Shown: piece by piece, positions 8,003 to 16,826 of the stretch | Layout of the letters: every line of letters begins with the position of its first letter | Numbering within the stretch: position 1 is the stretch's first letter | Assembly (NCBI RefSeq): GCF_020055675.1 | Contig: NZ_JAIPUS010000002.1 | Coordinates: 62,001-126,000 of the forward strand | From: Marivita sp. | GTDB lineage: Bacteria; Pseudomonadota; Alphaproteobacteria; Rhodobacterales; Rhodobacteraceae | Length of the DNA: 64,000 bases | Direction: 5' to 3' | Translations under genes and position numbers: made by a program | Notes under the pieces: generated by a model | What the model was told of the DNA's origin: nothing | Databases searched by the model: none | What the model saw: the letters and a program-made list of their open reading frames with translations, nothing else

Positions 8003-9250
8003 ATGCGCGATAAAATCTGGCTTTGGATCGCGCGGCTCTGGCGGCGGCCCGGCATCCGCATTTCGTCTTTTGGCGCAGCAGCGCTGCTGGTGGCGCTCAT
8101 GGCCCCGCTGGTAGACGGCCTGATCCCGCAAGCATTGGTCGACCGCTTCTCGCGCGACGCGGTGCTGCCGATCTTGAACATCCTGGCGTCCTCGATGCTC
8201 GCGGTTACCACGTTTTCCCTCGGCAACATGGTCCAGGCCTTCCGCTCTGCCGCAGGCGAGGCCACGCCGCGGGTCTACCAGCTCCTGATGCAGGATATGA
8301 CTACGCTCAACGTCTTGTCCGTCTTCGTCGGGGCCTTCCTGTTTTCGCTCATGTCTATCGTGATGTTCCGCGCCGGCTTTTACAGCGAGTCTGCCGCGGT
8401 CATCATTTTTGGACTGACGATGATCTGCATCGTGCTTATCGTGGTCGCCATCCTTCGCTGGATCGCCCATCTGAGCCAACTGGGCAGCCTGCATTACACG
8501 CTGTCCATGGTCGAAAACGCGGCCAAGCCGCCGCTGGAGCGGCTAGCCAAAATGCCCAACCACGGGGCGCATGCCGCCTCCAACAGTCGCATGGCCCCGC
8601 AAGACAGCACAGCCCTTCGCTCGCCCCGGACCGGATTTGTGCAACATATCTCGCTGGCCGGCCTCAACGATCATCTGGCGCAATCCGGCGCAACGCTCTG
8701 GATTGCAACCCCACCCGCCAGCTGGGTGCTCAAGAACACGCCTCTGGCTTATGTAGAGGGTGACAGCGATCCGGAGACCCTTCTGGAAAATTTCACCCTC
8801 GGTGACGACCGCACCGTTGAACAGGATGCCCGCTTCGGCCTCGTCATCATGTCCGAGATCGCGTCGCGCGCGCTGTCGTCCGGTGTGAACGACCCCGGTA
8901 CGGTTGTCGATGTCATCCACCGAACCGAACGCATTCTATGGACGCTTGGCGACCAGATGATGGATGACGCCCAGGACACTGAAATCCACTATGACCATAT
9001 CATCATGGGGACCGTGTCCGCCGATGACCTGATCGGCGATGCCTATGCAGCGATCATGGCTGATGGCGGCGACAGGTTCGACGTGATGGCAGCCATTCTC
9101 CGGGCCTTGACCAACCTGAGCCAGAGCGAGTGGCCAGACCTGGCCAGCGGCGCGAAAGACACGCGCGCCAAGGCGTTGTCGATCATAGAGCGCCGGGTCG
9201 AAGATCCGGAAGCGGTGCAAAAGCTGCGCGACCTTGCCAACCCGACTTGA
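8003..9250 (+). CDS. DUF2254 integral membrane protein
   Basis: 415 residues. Four hydrophobic helices occupy roughly the first 160 residues (ISSFGAAALLVALMAPLV, VLPILNILASSMLAVTTF, LNVLSVFVGAFLFSLMSIV, ESAAVIIFGLTMICIVLIVV). They are followed by a soluble part with RPGSVNDPGTVVD-like sequence (SRALSSGVNDPGTVVDVIHR), which is the recognisable core of DUF2254. Function of the family is not established to my knowledge. Starts at ATG 8003, about 45 bp after the cyclotransferase, so it may share its transcript. Convergent with gltX. Confidence 0.85.
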   Translation: MRDKIWLWIARLWRRPGIRISSFGAAALLVALMAPLVDGLIPQALVDRFSRDAVLPILNILASSMLAVTTFSLGNMVQAFRSAAGEATPRVYQLLMQDMTTLNVLSVFVGAFLFSLMSIVMFRAGFYSESAAVIIFGLTMICIVLIVVAILRWIAHLSQLGSLHYTLSMVENAAKPPLERLAKMPNHGAHAASNSRMAPQDSTALRSPRTGFVQHISLAGLNDHLAQSGATLWIATPPASWVLKNTPLAYVEGDSDPETLLENFTLGDDRTVEQDARFGLVIMSEIASRALSSGVNDPGTVVDVIHRTERILWTLGDQMMDDAQDTEIHYDHIIMGTVSADDLIGDAYAAIMADGGDRFDVMAAILRALTNLSQSEWPDLASGAKDTRAKALSIIERRVEDPEAVQKLRDLANPT

Positions 9251-9320
9251 CCAAGGCGGGGATGGGCTCCGCTCTGGCGCGTTGACAAGGTCGCGTGTTT
9301 TTGAATCCGCGCGCTGCGCG

Positions 9321-10658
9321 TTAGCCTTTGGCCAGCTTTCGTGCCGGGATTGTCTGCAACAGCGGCAACAGCTCGGCCATTTCCGGCCCCCGTTCCTGGC
9401 CCGTCAGCGCCTTTCGAAGCGGCATGAAAAGCCCCTTGCCCTTGCGCCCCGTCGCCTCCTTCACGGATGATGTCCACTTGCTCCAATCCTCTGGGTCAAG
9501 CGGCCCTTCGGGCAAGAGCGCCATGGCTTCGGCCACGAAATCGACGTCCTCCTCGGCGACCAGCGGTTCGGCCCCGTTGAGGCAAAGCCCCCACCAATCC
9601 GCAAGGTCGCGCCGCGTGGTGATATTCTCACGCGCCACGGTCCAGAAGGCCTCGGCCATTTCCACGGGCACGCCCAGGTCGTCCAGGTCGGCTTGCACCT
9701 CGGCCAGGTCCAGGCCATGCAACTTGCGCGCGGTCAATGGATACAGGTCTTCGTGATCGAACTTGGTCGGCGCAGACCCGAACTGGTCCAGCTCGAAACC
9801 CTCGGCGATCTCCTTGATCGACCGGCGCAACTCGACAGGCTGGCTCGACCCCAGACGCGCCATCAGGCTCAACAGCGCCTCCGGCTCGACCCCCTGCTCA
9901 CGCAGGTCGCGCAGCGCCAGCGTGCCAAGCCGCTTGGACAGCGATTCGCCCTGCGGCCCCGTTAGCAGCGAATGATGCGCGAAGTCGGGCACCACCCCGC
10001 CCAGCGCGCGGATGATCTGGATCTGCGTGGCGGTATTGGTCACATGATCCGACCCGCGCACCACGTGGGTAACCCCCATATCCGTGTCGTCGACCACGGA
10101 CGCCAGAGTATAGAGGATCTGCCCATCCATCCGGATCAGGACCGGGTCACTGACGCTGGCCGCATCAATCGAGATGTCGCCAAGGATGCCGTCGGTCCAC
10201 TCGATCCGCTCCTGGTCCAGCTTGAACCGCCAGACGCCGTCACCGCGCTCGGCCCTCAGCGCATCACGTTCGGACGGCGACAGGGCCAGCGCCGCCCGAT
10301 CATAGACCGGCGGTCTGCCCATGTTGAGCTGCTTCTTGCGCTTCAGGTCAAGCTCTGTCGGTGTCTCGAACGCCTCGTAGAAACGGCCCATCTCGCGCAG
10401 CTTGTCGGCCGCGTCATGATACAGGTCGAGCCGGTCCGACTGCCGTTCCACCCGGTCCCACGTCAGGCCCAGCCACTCGAGATCCCATTTGATTGCGTCG
10501 ACATATTCCTCCTTCGACCGTTCCGGATCGGTGTCGTCGATGCGCAGGATGAAGGTGCCGCCCGCCTTGCGGGCAATCAGATGGTTGAAGAGCGCGGTGC
10601 GCAGGTTTCCAACATGGATAAAGCCGGTGGGCGACGGCGCGAAACGGGTGGTTGTCAT
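9321..10658 (-). CDS. gltX: Glutamyl-tRNA synthetase
   Basis: 445 residues, class I aminoacyl-tRNA synthetase. The N-terminus TTRFAPSPTGFIHVGNLRTALFN contains the HIGH-type HVGN motif. ILRIDDTDPERS binds glutamate, and the KMSKS-type loop is SLSKRLG. The C-terminal anticodon-binding part ends FMPLRKALTGQERGPEMAELLPLL. Alphaproteobacteria often carry two GltX paralogues, one of which may charge tRNA-Gln for amidotransferase correction. Which paralogue this is cannot be decided here. Confidence 0.97.
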   Translation of the reverse strand: MTTTRFAPSPTGFIHVGNLRTALFNHLIARKAGGTFILRIDDTDPERSKEEYVDAIKWDLEWLGLTWDRVERQSDRLDLYHDAADKLREMGRFYEAFETPTELDLKRKKQLNMGRPPVYDRAALALSPSERDALRAERGDGVWRFKLDQERIEWTDGILGDISIDAASVSDPVLIRMDGQILYTLASVVDDTDMGVTHVVRGSDHVTNTATQIQIIRALGGVVPDFAHHSLLTGPQGESLSKRLGTLALRDLREQGVEPEALLSLMARLGSSQPVELRRSIKEIAEGFELDQFGSAPTKFDHEDLYPLTARKLHGLDLAEVQADLDDLGVPVEMAEAFWTVARENITTRRDLADWWGLCLNGAEPLVAEEDVDFVAEAMALLPEGPLDPEDWSKWTSSVKEATGRKGKGLFMPLRKALTGQERGPEMAELLPLLQTIPARKLAKG

Positions 10659-10764
10659 AGGGTGTCTCCTGTAGGCCTGCGCTTTCCCACATGGCGCGGG
10701 ATTTGTCGAGTGGCCGGGTCGATCGTGGCTTGACGTCGCCGGGTCTGCCCGTGCTCATACGCGG

Positions 10765-11157
10765 ATGGAAACCACCTCGGATCTCGACGACATTGCCCGC
10801 TACGCCGATCATGCCCTGGCAGGCTTGCCGGAGCCGTTCAACGAGCTGTGCGAGGATATCCTCCTGGAAGTCACGGACTGGCCGCCCGACGAGGTGCTGG
10901 CAGACCTCGATATCGATGATCCCTGCGACTTGACCGGATTGTACGAAGGCATCCCGCTGACCGAAAAATCAAGCGCCCATCCAACTCCGTTTCCGGACCG
11001 GATCTGGCTTTATGCCGAACCGATCCTTGCCGAATGGCGTGATCGCAAGAGTGTCACCTTGCAAGACCTGGTCGCGCATATCGTCGTGCACGAAGTCGCG
11101 CATCACTTCGGCTGGTCCGATGCAGAGATCGCGCAAATCGATCGCTGGTGGGAATAG
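10765..11157 (+). CDS. Small zincin-like metallopeptidase family protein
   Basis: 130 residues. The C-terminal helix LVAHIVVHEVAHHFGWSDAEI carries an HExxH-type zinc site (HEVAH), with a following Asp/Glu positioned as in the minimal-zincin (PF06262, DUF1025-like) family. The N-terminal part (DDIARYADHALAGLPEPFNE) matches that family too. No signal peptide, so cytoplasmic. Catalytic activity in the family is doubtful and the substrate unknown. Divergent from gltX, with 106 bp between starts. Confidence 0.85.
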   Translation: METTSDLDDIARYADHALAGLPEPFNELCEDILLEVTDWPPDEVLADLDIDDPCDLTGLYEGIPLTEKSSAHPTPFPDRIWLYAEPILAEWRDRKSVTLQDLVAHIVVHEVAHHFGWSDAEIAQIDRWWE

Positions 11158-11285
11158 CGCGCACCACATTTGGAAATGCCCGGCAAAACGGCGCCCGAGA
11201 CGCGTCACTTCGGCCAAAGGCACACCGCACGAAAGGAGGGGCCGGATTGGCGCGTTGCGGACGGCGGGATCACGGGGTCCAGACC

Positions 11286-12947
11286 CTAGCCCGGATCGCG
11301 CCAGCGATTGACGATGGGATAGCGACGGTCCAGCCAGAACGCCCGTTTCGACAAACGTGCCCCCGGCGCCGATTGGAAACGCTTGTATTCGCTGATGTAA
11401 AGAAGATGCTCCACCATCTTGGCATCGGCGCGGTCAAACCCTGCGGCCACGCAATCGGCGATCGATCCATCCTCATCCACGAGGATATTCAGGATACCGT
11501 CCAGCACCGGGTAATCGGGCAGGGAATCACTGTCTTTCTGGTCGTCCCGCAACTCGGCCGACGGCGGCTTGCTGATGATGCTCTCGGGAATCACGCAGCC
11601 CTTCGGTCCCAGCATCCATTCGCGATGGAATTCGTTGCGCCAGCGGCACGCCTCGAACACGCGTGTCTTGTACATGTCCTTGATGGGATTATAGCCGCCC
11701 GCCATGTCGCCGTAGATCGTGGCATAGCCGACGGCCACCTCGGATTTGTTCCCGGTGGTCAAAAGCATCTCGCCGAACTTGTTCGAAAGCGCCATCAGCA
11801 GCACACCGCGGATGCGAGACTGGATGTTTTCCTCGGTCAGCCCGGCTTCAAGGCCTTCGAACAGCGGCGCCAGCGTTTGCGTCACCGCATCGCGGGTGTC
11901 CGAAATCGGCACCGTCTCGTAGCGACAACCCAGCGCGTCGACCACCGCCTTGGCATCATCCAGCGAGGCTTGCGACGTGAATTCGGATGGCAACATCACG
12001 CAGCGGACGTTCTCCGCCCCCAGGGCGTCCACCGCGATGGTTGCGACGATGGCGGAATCGATCCCGCCCGACAAACCAAGAAGCCCCTTTTCGAACCCGG
12101 TCTTGCGCATGTAATCGCGCAGAGCTTCGACCATGACACGGTAATCCTGCTCGAGCGGGTCCGGATGCGGGGTGAAATCACCCTTTTCTACCTGCCAGCC
12201 GGTATCGGTGCGCGTCAGGTCGATCTGACTGATGATCTCGTCGAAGACCGGCAATTGAACCGCGATCTGGCCACCGGGGTTGAGGGCAAATGTGCCGCCG
12301 TCGAAAACCTGATCATCCTGGCCCCCCACCATATTCAGATAGATCAGCGGCAAACCGCTTTCGACGACCCGCCCAACCATATGATTGAGCCGCGTTTCGA
12401 ACTTGTTGCGGAAATAGGGTGACCCGTTGGGCACCAGTAGAAATTCCGCGCCGCTTTCCTCCAGTGCTTCGACAACATCCGTATACCAGGCATCCTCGCA
12501 GACGGGCATCCCGATGCGCACGCCGTTGATCGCCACCGGCCCTTGCATCATGTTCCGCGAAAACAGGCGCACCTCGTCAAAGACGTTGAAATTCGGCAAG
12601 AAATACTTGTGCACCACAGATGCGACCTTGCCACCCTGAAGCGTGAAATAGCTGTTGTGAAGCTTGAGATCCTCGCCAACGGATGGACCGCCGATGCACA
12701 GCGCGGGTCCATCGGCGCAGGCAACGGCAAGGGCGTCGATTTCGGCCTGCACTGCCGCGACAAAAGCGGGTTTCACGATCAGGTCCTGCGCCTGGTAACC
12801 GGTGATGAACATTTCCGGAAGCGCGACAAGATCCGCGCCCGCCGTCTTGCCCGCGTCCCAGGCCGCACGTGCCTTGGCGGCGTTCCCTGCAAGGTCCCCG
12901 ACCGTGGGGTTCAACTGCGCCAGAGTGATGCGAAACCGGTCCGACAT
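11286..12947 (-). CDS. nadE: Glutamine-dependent NAD+ synthetase
   Basis: 553 residues in two domains. The N-terminal nitrilase-like glutaminase has Glu in ALPEMFITGY, Lys in HKYFLPNFNVFDE and the nucleophile Cys in GMPVCEDAWY. The C-terminal ATP-pyrophosphatase domain has LLGLSGGIDSAIVATIAVDALG. It amidates nicotinate adenine dinucleotide to NAD+ with glutamine nitrogen. The start used is ATG 12947 (MSDRFRITLAQLNPTVGD), the family N-terminus; the open frame upstream has no family match. Confidence 0.97.
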   Translation of the reverse strand: MSDRFRITLAQLNPTVGDLAGNAAKARAAWDAGKTAGADLVALPEMFITGYQAQDLIVKPAFVAAVQAEIDALAVACADGPALCIGGPSVGEDLKLHNSYFTLQGGKVASVVHKYFLPNFNVFDEVRLFSRNMMQGPVAINGVRIGMPVCEDAWYTDVVEALEESGAEFLLVPNGSPYFRNKFETRLNHMVGRVVESGLPLIYLNMVGGQDDQVFDGGTFALNPGGQIAVQLPVFDEIISQIDLTRTDTGWQVEKGDFTPHPDPLEQDYRVMVEALRDYMRKTGFEKGLLGLSGGIDSAIVATIAVDALGAENVRCVMLPSEFTSQASLDDAKAVVDALGCRYETVPISDTRDAVTQTLAPLFEGLEAGLTEENIQSRIRGVLLMALSNKFGEMLLTTGNKSEVAVGYATIYGDMAGGYNPIKDMYKTRVFEACRWRNEFHREWMLGPKGCVIPESIISKPPSAELRDDQKDSDSLPDYPVLDGILNILVDEDGSIADCVAAGFDRADAKMVEHLLYISEYKRFQSAPGARLSKRAFWLDRRYPIVNRWRDPG

Positions 12948-13101
12948 GGGGCGATCTTCCTTTTTCGATACCGCCGGTGACATAGCAGAACCGAGCGCGA
13001 GGGAAAGCCGCTTGTCAGATAAGACATTGTCTGACCCCGCTGCCTCGCTTAGGTTTTGCAAAAGAGGCCATGGCCAGGGACTTGAACGGGGTACCAGACA
13101 G

Positions 13102-14505
13102 ATGAAACCGGGCATCACAGGCATTCGGGGCGCAGCAATCGCTCTTGGCATCGCACTCGCCACCTATGCGGCGGCGCAGGACGACGATGTGCAGACCAAG
13201 CAATACGATGATGGCGGCGTCTACGAGGGGACCTTCCAGGATGGTCTTCAGCATGGCACCGGCACCTACCGCCTGCCCAATGGCTATGAATACACCGGCG
13301 AATGGGTCGACGGCGAGATCCGCGGCGAAGGCACAGCCCGTTTCCCGAACGGATCGGTCTATGAGGGCCAGTTCGCCAAAGGCAAACCCGAAGGCATAGG
13401 CAAGATCGTCTTCGCCGATGGCTCCACCTACGAAGGTTCGTGGCTGGACGGCAAGATCACCGGACAGGGCGTGGCACTCTATGCCAACGGCGTGCGCTAC
13501 GAGGGCAGCTTTCGCAACGCGCTGCACCACGGCCGCGGCACCATGCAGAACCCCGGCGGCTATACCTATGAAGGTGATTGGGTCAACGGCGTCAAGGAAG
13601 GCAACGGCACGATCACCTATTCCGACGGCTCGCTCTACGAAGGGCGCGTCGCCGACGGCGACCGAGACGGCCAAGGCAAGCTGACCATGCCCGACGGACT
13701 GATCTATGAAGGCATGTGGAAGGACGGCCAGATCGACGGAAGCGGCACGCTGACCCAGACCAACGGCGATATCTACGAAGGCGAGCTGGTCGCCGGTCGC
13801 CGCGACGGGCAAGGCAAAGTCACCTACGCCAATGGCGACACCTATGAAGGCCAATTCAAGGATGACTTGCGCCATGGGACCGGCACCTTTGTCGGCACTG
13901 ATGGCTACCGCTACGAGGGCGAATGGGTCGCTGGCCAGATCGACGGCCAAGGCAAGGTCAGCTATCCTGACGGGTCGGTCTATGAAGGCGAGTTTCGCGG
14001 CGATCTCGCCAATGGGACGGGCAAGATCACTTACCCCGACGGATCCACCTACGAAGGCGACTGGGTCGAGGGCGTGATCGAAGGCAAGGGCAAGGCGGTT
14101 TATGCCAACGGGCTGGTGTACGAGGGCGAATTCAAAAACGCCCGCAACCACGGTACGGGCACCATGACCTATCCTGACGGATACACCTATGAAGGGGAAT
14201 GGCAGGACGGCCAGCGCCACGGTCAAGGCACCGCGACTTACACGGATGGCACCTCATATGTCGGGCACTTCGAAGATGGCCAGCGCCATGGCGAGGGCGA
14301 GATCACGATGGCTGACGGGTTCACGTATTCCGGCGAATGGCAAAACGGCGAAATCAGCGGCACCGGCGTTGCAACCTATGCCAATGGCGATGTCTACGAA
14401 GGCAGCTTTGTCGACGGAAAACGCCAGGGCCCCGGCACCATGCGCTACGCCTCGGGTGAAGAAGCCAGCGGCGAATGGGTCAATGGCGCTTTGACCGACG
14501 GCTGA
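13102..14505 (+). CDS. Exported MORN-repeat protein
   Basis: 467 residues. A signal peptide (about residues 1-25: Lys near the start, a hydrophobic GAAIALGIALATYAA core, cleavage near AAAQ) is followed by 18 complete MORN repeats of 23 residues and a partial 19th. The consensus is GxxYEGxW/F-xxG-xxxGxGxxxYxD. Repeats 1-9 (13213-13833) align one-for-one with repeats 10-18 (13834-14454), pointing to duplication of a nine-repeat block. MORN arrays form long beta-meanders that bind lipids or proteins; the role of bacterial periplasmic ones is unknown. ATG 13102 is the only start that exposes the signal peptide. Divergent from nadE. Confidence 0.9.
   Translation: MKPGITGIRGAAIALGIALATYAAAQDDDVQTKQYDDGGVYEGTFQDGLQHGTGTYRLPNGYEYTGEWVDGEIRGEGTARFPNGSVYEGQFAKGKPEGIGKIVFADGSTYEGSWLDGKITGQGVALYANGVRYEGSFRNALHHGRGTMQNPGGYTYEGDWVNGVKEGNGTITYSDGSLYEGRVADGDRDGQGKLTMPDGLIYEGMWKDGQIDGSGTLTQTNGDIYEGELVAGRRDGQGKVTYANGDTYEGQFKDDLRHGTGTFVGTDGYRYEGEWVAGQIDGQGKVSYPDGSVYEGEFRGDLANGTGKITYPDGSTYEGDWVEGVIEGKGKAVYANGLVYEGEFKNARNHGTGTMTYPDGYTYEGEWQDGQRHGQGTATYTDGTSYVGHFEDGQRHGEGEITMADGFTYSGEWQNGEISGTGVATYANGDVYEGSFVDGKRQGPGTMRYASGEEASGEWVNGALTDG
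13213..14454 (+). repeat. Two tandem nine-unit MORN blocks, 621 bp each
   Basis: The 69-bp unit repeats 18 times. Units 2-6 (GYEYTGEW, GSVYEGQF, GSTYEGSW, GVRYEGSF, GYTYEGDW) correspond in order to units 11-15 (GYRYEGEW, GSVYEGEF, GSTYEGDW, GLVYEGEF, GYTYEGEW). Within a block the residue after YEGx alternates Phe and Trp, and the only break in that alternation is at unit 9/10, the block boundary. Confidence 0.8.
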
Positions 14506-14569
14506 CGGCATCCACGCTTGCGAAAGCCTGCCAGAGGTCTGAATTGGGCCGCGGCATTGAAAGTCTGCA

Positions 14570-14600
14570 ACAGATCTTGGGGCCCGCCCCTTGGGTCTGT
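14570..14600. terminator. Possible hairpin between convergent genes
   Basis: ACAGATC...GGGGC / GCCCC...GGTCTGT form an interrupted stem between the MORN gene and the converging EamA-family gene. No T-run follows on either strand, so this is a weak terminator candidate. Confidence 0.3.
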
Positions 14601-14602
14601 CC

Positions 14603-15505
14603 CTAAAGCACCCATACGAATGTCAGAATCGACGCGCCCAGGAATCCGATGCCCACCAGTTCCCGCGCGGTGACGGTTTCACGGAAGAACAAGACAGACG
14701 CCATGAGCGAAAAGATCATCTCGATCTGACCGACGGCTTTGACATAGGCGGCGGTTTGCAGCGTGAAGGCAAGGAACCAGCCGAACGACCCGGCCATGGA
14801 CGTCAACCCGACCCAGACAGCCAGACCGCGCGCCTGCCAGACGGCGGTGATCTGTCCGGGTTCGCGCCAGCGCAACCAAAGTGCCATCACCAGCAGCTGG
14901 GATGCCGTCACGCAAGCCAGCGTCATGCCCGCACGCAGCAGCGCGTCCTCGCTTGCGATCTCAAGCGAGGCGGAGCGATAGCTGGTGGCCGAGACTGCAA
15001 ACAAGAGCCCTGACAGCACCCCCAGGCCAGTGGCGCGGCTTGTCAGCCCGTTCCAGAACTTTTGGCCGACGCCAGGTGTGCGGGACAGAAACAACAGGCC
15101 CACAAGGCCGATCAGGATCGCGCCCCATCCAGCCAATGACACAGGATCAGAGAAGAACAGAACGCCGACAATCGCGGTCTGGATGACCTCGGTTTTCTTG
15201 AACGTGATCCCGACCGCGAAATTGCGCTGCCGGAACAAGGCAACCACGCAGGCCGTGGCAAGGATTTGCCCCAGCGCACCCAGCCAGGCATAGGCCCAGA
15301 AAGCTCCGTTCAGCGCAAGAACTTCGATGCCTTTTGCCCAGATATACAACAGTGTCAGGAGCGCCGCGAAGGGGGCGGCATAGGCAAAGCGGGCAAAGGT
15401 CGACCCGGCGGTGCTCAGAACCTCGATACTCAGAACCTTTTGCAGCATGAACCGCACGGTTTGAAACAGGGCGGCCGCAACACTCGCGATAATCCAGATT
15501 TCCAT
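14603..15505 (-). CDS. EamA/DMT-superfamily transporter
   Basis: 300 residues with about ten hydrophobic helices in two halves, as in drug/metabolite transporters (for example VFPF-free segments TAGSTFARFAYAAPFAALLTLLYIW, and late EMIFSLMASVLFFRETVTARELVG, the typical EamA end with the FxExxT motif). Inner-membrane exporter or importer of a small metabolite; the substrate cannot be predicted. The stop is 20 bp from the start of the desaturase transcript's end, and both are leftward, so it may be the distal gene of a desaturase-transporter pair. Confidence 0.85.
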   Translation of the reverse strand: MEIWIIASVAAALFQTVRFMLQKVLSIEVLSTAGSTFARFAYAAPFAALLTLLYIWAKGIEVLALNGAFWAYAWLGALGQILATACVVALFRQRNFAVGITFKKTEVIQTAIVGVLFFSDPVSLAGWGAILIGLVGLLFLSRTPGVGQKFWNGLTSRATGLGVLSGLLFAVSATSYRSASLEIASEDALLRAGMTLACVTASQLLVMALWLRWREPGQITAVWQARGLAVWVGLTSMAGSFGWFLAFTLQTAAYVKAVGQIEMIFSLMASVLFFRETVTARELVGIGFLGASILTFVWVL

Positions 15506-15524
15506 GCGCCTCTATGGCGCCAGA

Positions 15525-16511
15525 TCACTGATCTTGTCCATCCCGGTACAGCGGATGTGGCACGGGATCCTTTGCTCTGAACAGGTAGGTGCGCGCAACT
15601 TCGCCATAGGTGCTGTAGCGATAGCCTGCATTGGCCGACAGGAATTCCGCCCGACTTTCCCGGAAATGCCGGGGTAGCGCGTACCACGGCACACCTGGAT
15701 GCATGTGATGCACGACGTGAAGGTTGTTGTTCAGGAACAAGAGCGCGAACAGCCCCCGGTCTTCGACAATCGCGGTACGCGCAAGGGGGCTATCATGCGC
15801 CCGGTGCTCGAGAAAGGTCCGGAGCTTGAGCAGCGACAGCGAGAGGTAAACCGACAGCAACCATGCCCAGATCGGCATGTTCGCCAAGGTCCCCATCCAC
15901 AGGACGACAACCGCAACCGCGGGAAAATGCAACAACCACCCGGTCAGCACGCGCCGATCGCCGGCACGAACAAGACGCCAGTCTGTCCGGGTAAAGGCGA
16001 TCTGCCCGAGGATCGGCCCAAGCAAAAGCCGCCCGGCCAGCGTATTATTGATTCGAAACAGTGTTTTTCGCCATTTGGGCAGTGCATGCCAAACTGCGGG
16101 ATCAAGGTAATTGGTCTCGGGATCATCGTAGGGATCGGTCAGCGACTCGTCGCGATGATGCGCAAGATGGGTGTCGCGGAACCGCACGTAGGGGACCACC
16201 ACCGTCAGCGCCGGAAAAACCAGAGCCGCATTCAGAACCACGCTGCGTGACGGGTGCCCGTGCAACGCCTCGTGACTGAGCGACGCATGTTGCGCGGCCG
16301 TCACGGCGCAAATCGCGACGGCCAGACCCAGGGACACCTGCGCGATCCAGACGGTGGCCACGGCCCATAGCCCATAGGTCACGATCAGTAGCGCGACCGT
16401 GGGCCATTCCGCCAGGCGGCTGTGGATCCGGACCCATTGGCTCCACCACTTTTGTGCCGAAAAACACACGCGATCGACGGGTCGCTTCGTGCAGTCACGA
16501 CGTTCAGTCAT
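15525..16511 (-). CDS. Membrane fatty acid desaturase
   Basis: 328 residues. Three histidine clusters ligate the di-iron centre: SHEALHGHP, DTHLAHHRDE and LHVVHHMHPG. Hydrophobic helices lie between them (VALLIVTYGLWAVATVWI, VVLNAALVFPALTVVV, LHFPAVAVVVLWMGTLA). It introduces a double bond into, or hydroxylates, an acyl chain or related lipid at the inner membrane; carotenoid-modifying relatives share the motifs. Divergent from an XRE regulator across 315 bp, which makes that regulator a candidate controller. Confidence 0.85.
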   Translation of the reverse strand: MTERRDCTKRPVDRVCFSAQKWWSQWVRIHSRLAEWPTVALLIVTYGLWAVATVWIAQVSLGLAVAICAVTAAQHASLSHEALHGHPSRSVVLNAALVFPALTVVVPYVRFRDTHLAHHRDESLTDPYDDPETNYLDPAVWHALPKWRKTLFRINNTLAGRLLLGPILGQIAFTRTDWRLVRAGDRRVLTGWLLHFPAVAVVVLWMGTLANMPIWAWLLSVYLSLSLLKLRTFLEHRAHDSPLARTAIVEDRGLFALLFLNNNLHVVHHMHPGVPWYALPRHFRESRAEFLSANAGYRYSTYGEVARTYLFRAKDPVPHPLYRDGQDQ

Positions 16512-16826
16512 GACACCACAGACCCGCTGTTGAGATCATGCTTGATCCGGAGACGTTCGGGTCTGGTGGAGTTCCGCCTGACATCGCCTCAAGGGCTTGA
16601 AACGTAATGACTGTTTCTGCGGCCTTGCTTACTGGCAGACGCAAAATCTTCCGAACTGCGGTGCTGGACCCAACGGCTCCAGACCCTCGCCCAGCTGGTC
16701 GCGGGACAAGCGCGTTTTTCATAAATCACCCTGATTGATACCAAGGCAGACATTACGTCAGACGAGACCTTTGCAGAATTCGGAGTTTAGTGCACAATTG
16801 TCCGGATTGATGATTTTTATCAAGAG
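16512..16826. other. Divergent intergenic region, desaturase / XRE regulator
   Basis: 315 bp with no convincing gene. A leftward 72-codon frame here has no recognisable protein character. The right end is AT-rich and holds the palindrome described at 16807-16823. I see no clear -10 or -35 pair that I would assign confidently. Confidence 0.5.
16807..16823. promoter_or_regulatory. Candidate operator just upstream of the XRE gene
   Basis: TTGATGATTTTTATCAA is a 17-bp near-palindrome (one mismatch between arms), ending four bases before the ATG and covering the ribosome site. Position and size fit autorepression by the XRE protein. Confidence 0.4.

Noticed and set aside
12802-13101. Extended N-terminus of the MORN protein frame
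   Set aside because: It overlaps nadE on the other strand and hides the signal peptide; ATG 13102 is the sensible start.
13213-14454. 69-bp periodic DNA as a possible satellite or CRISPR-like array
   Set aside because: The period is exactly 23 codons, in frame, and encodes MORN repeats with conserved Gly, Tyr and Glu; no identical DNA repeat with variable spacers.
16504-16722. Leftward 72-codon frame between the desaturase and XRE genes
   Set aside because: Composition and sequence do not look like a folded protein, and no ribosome site precedes it.
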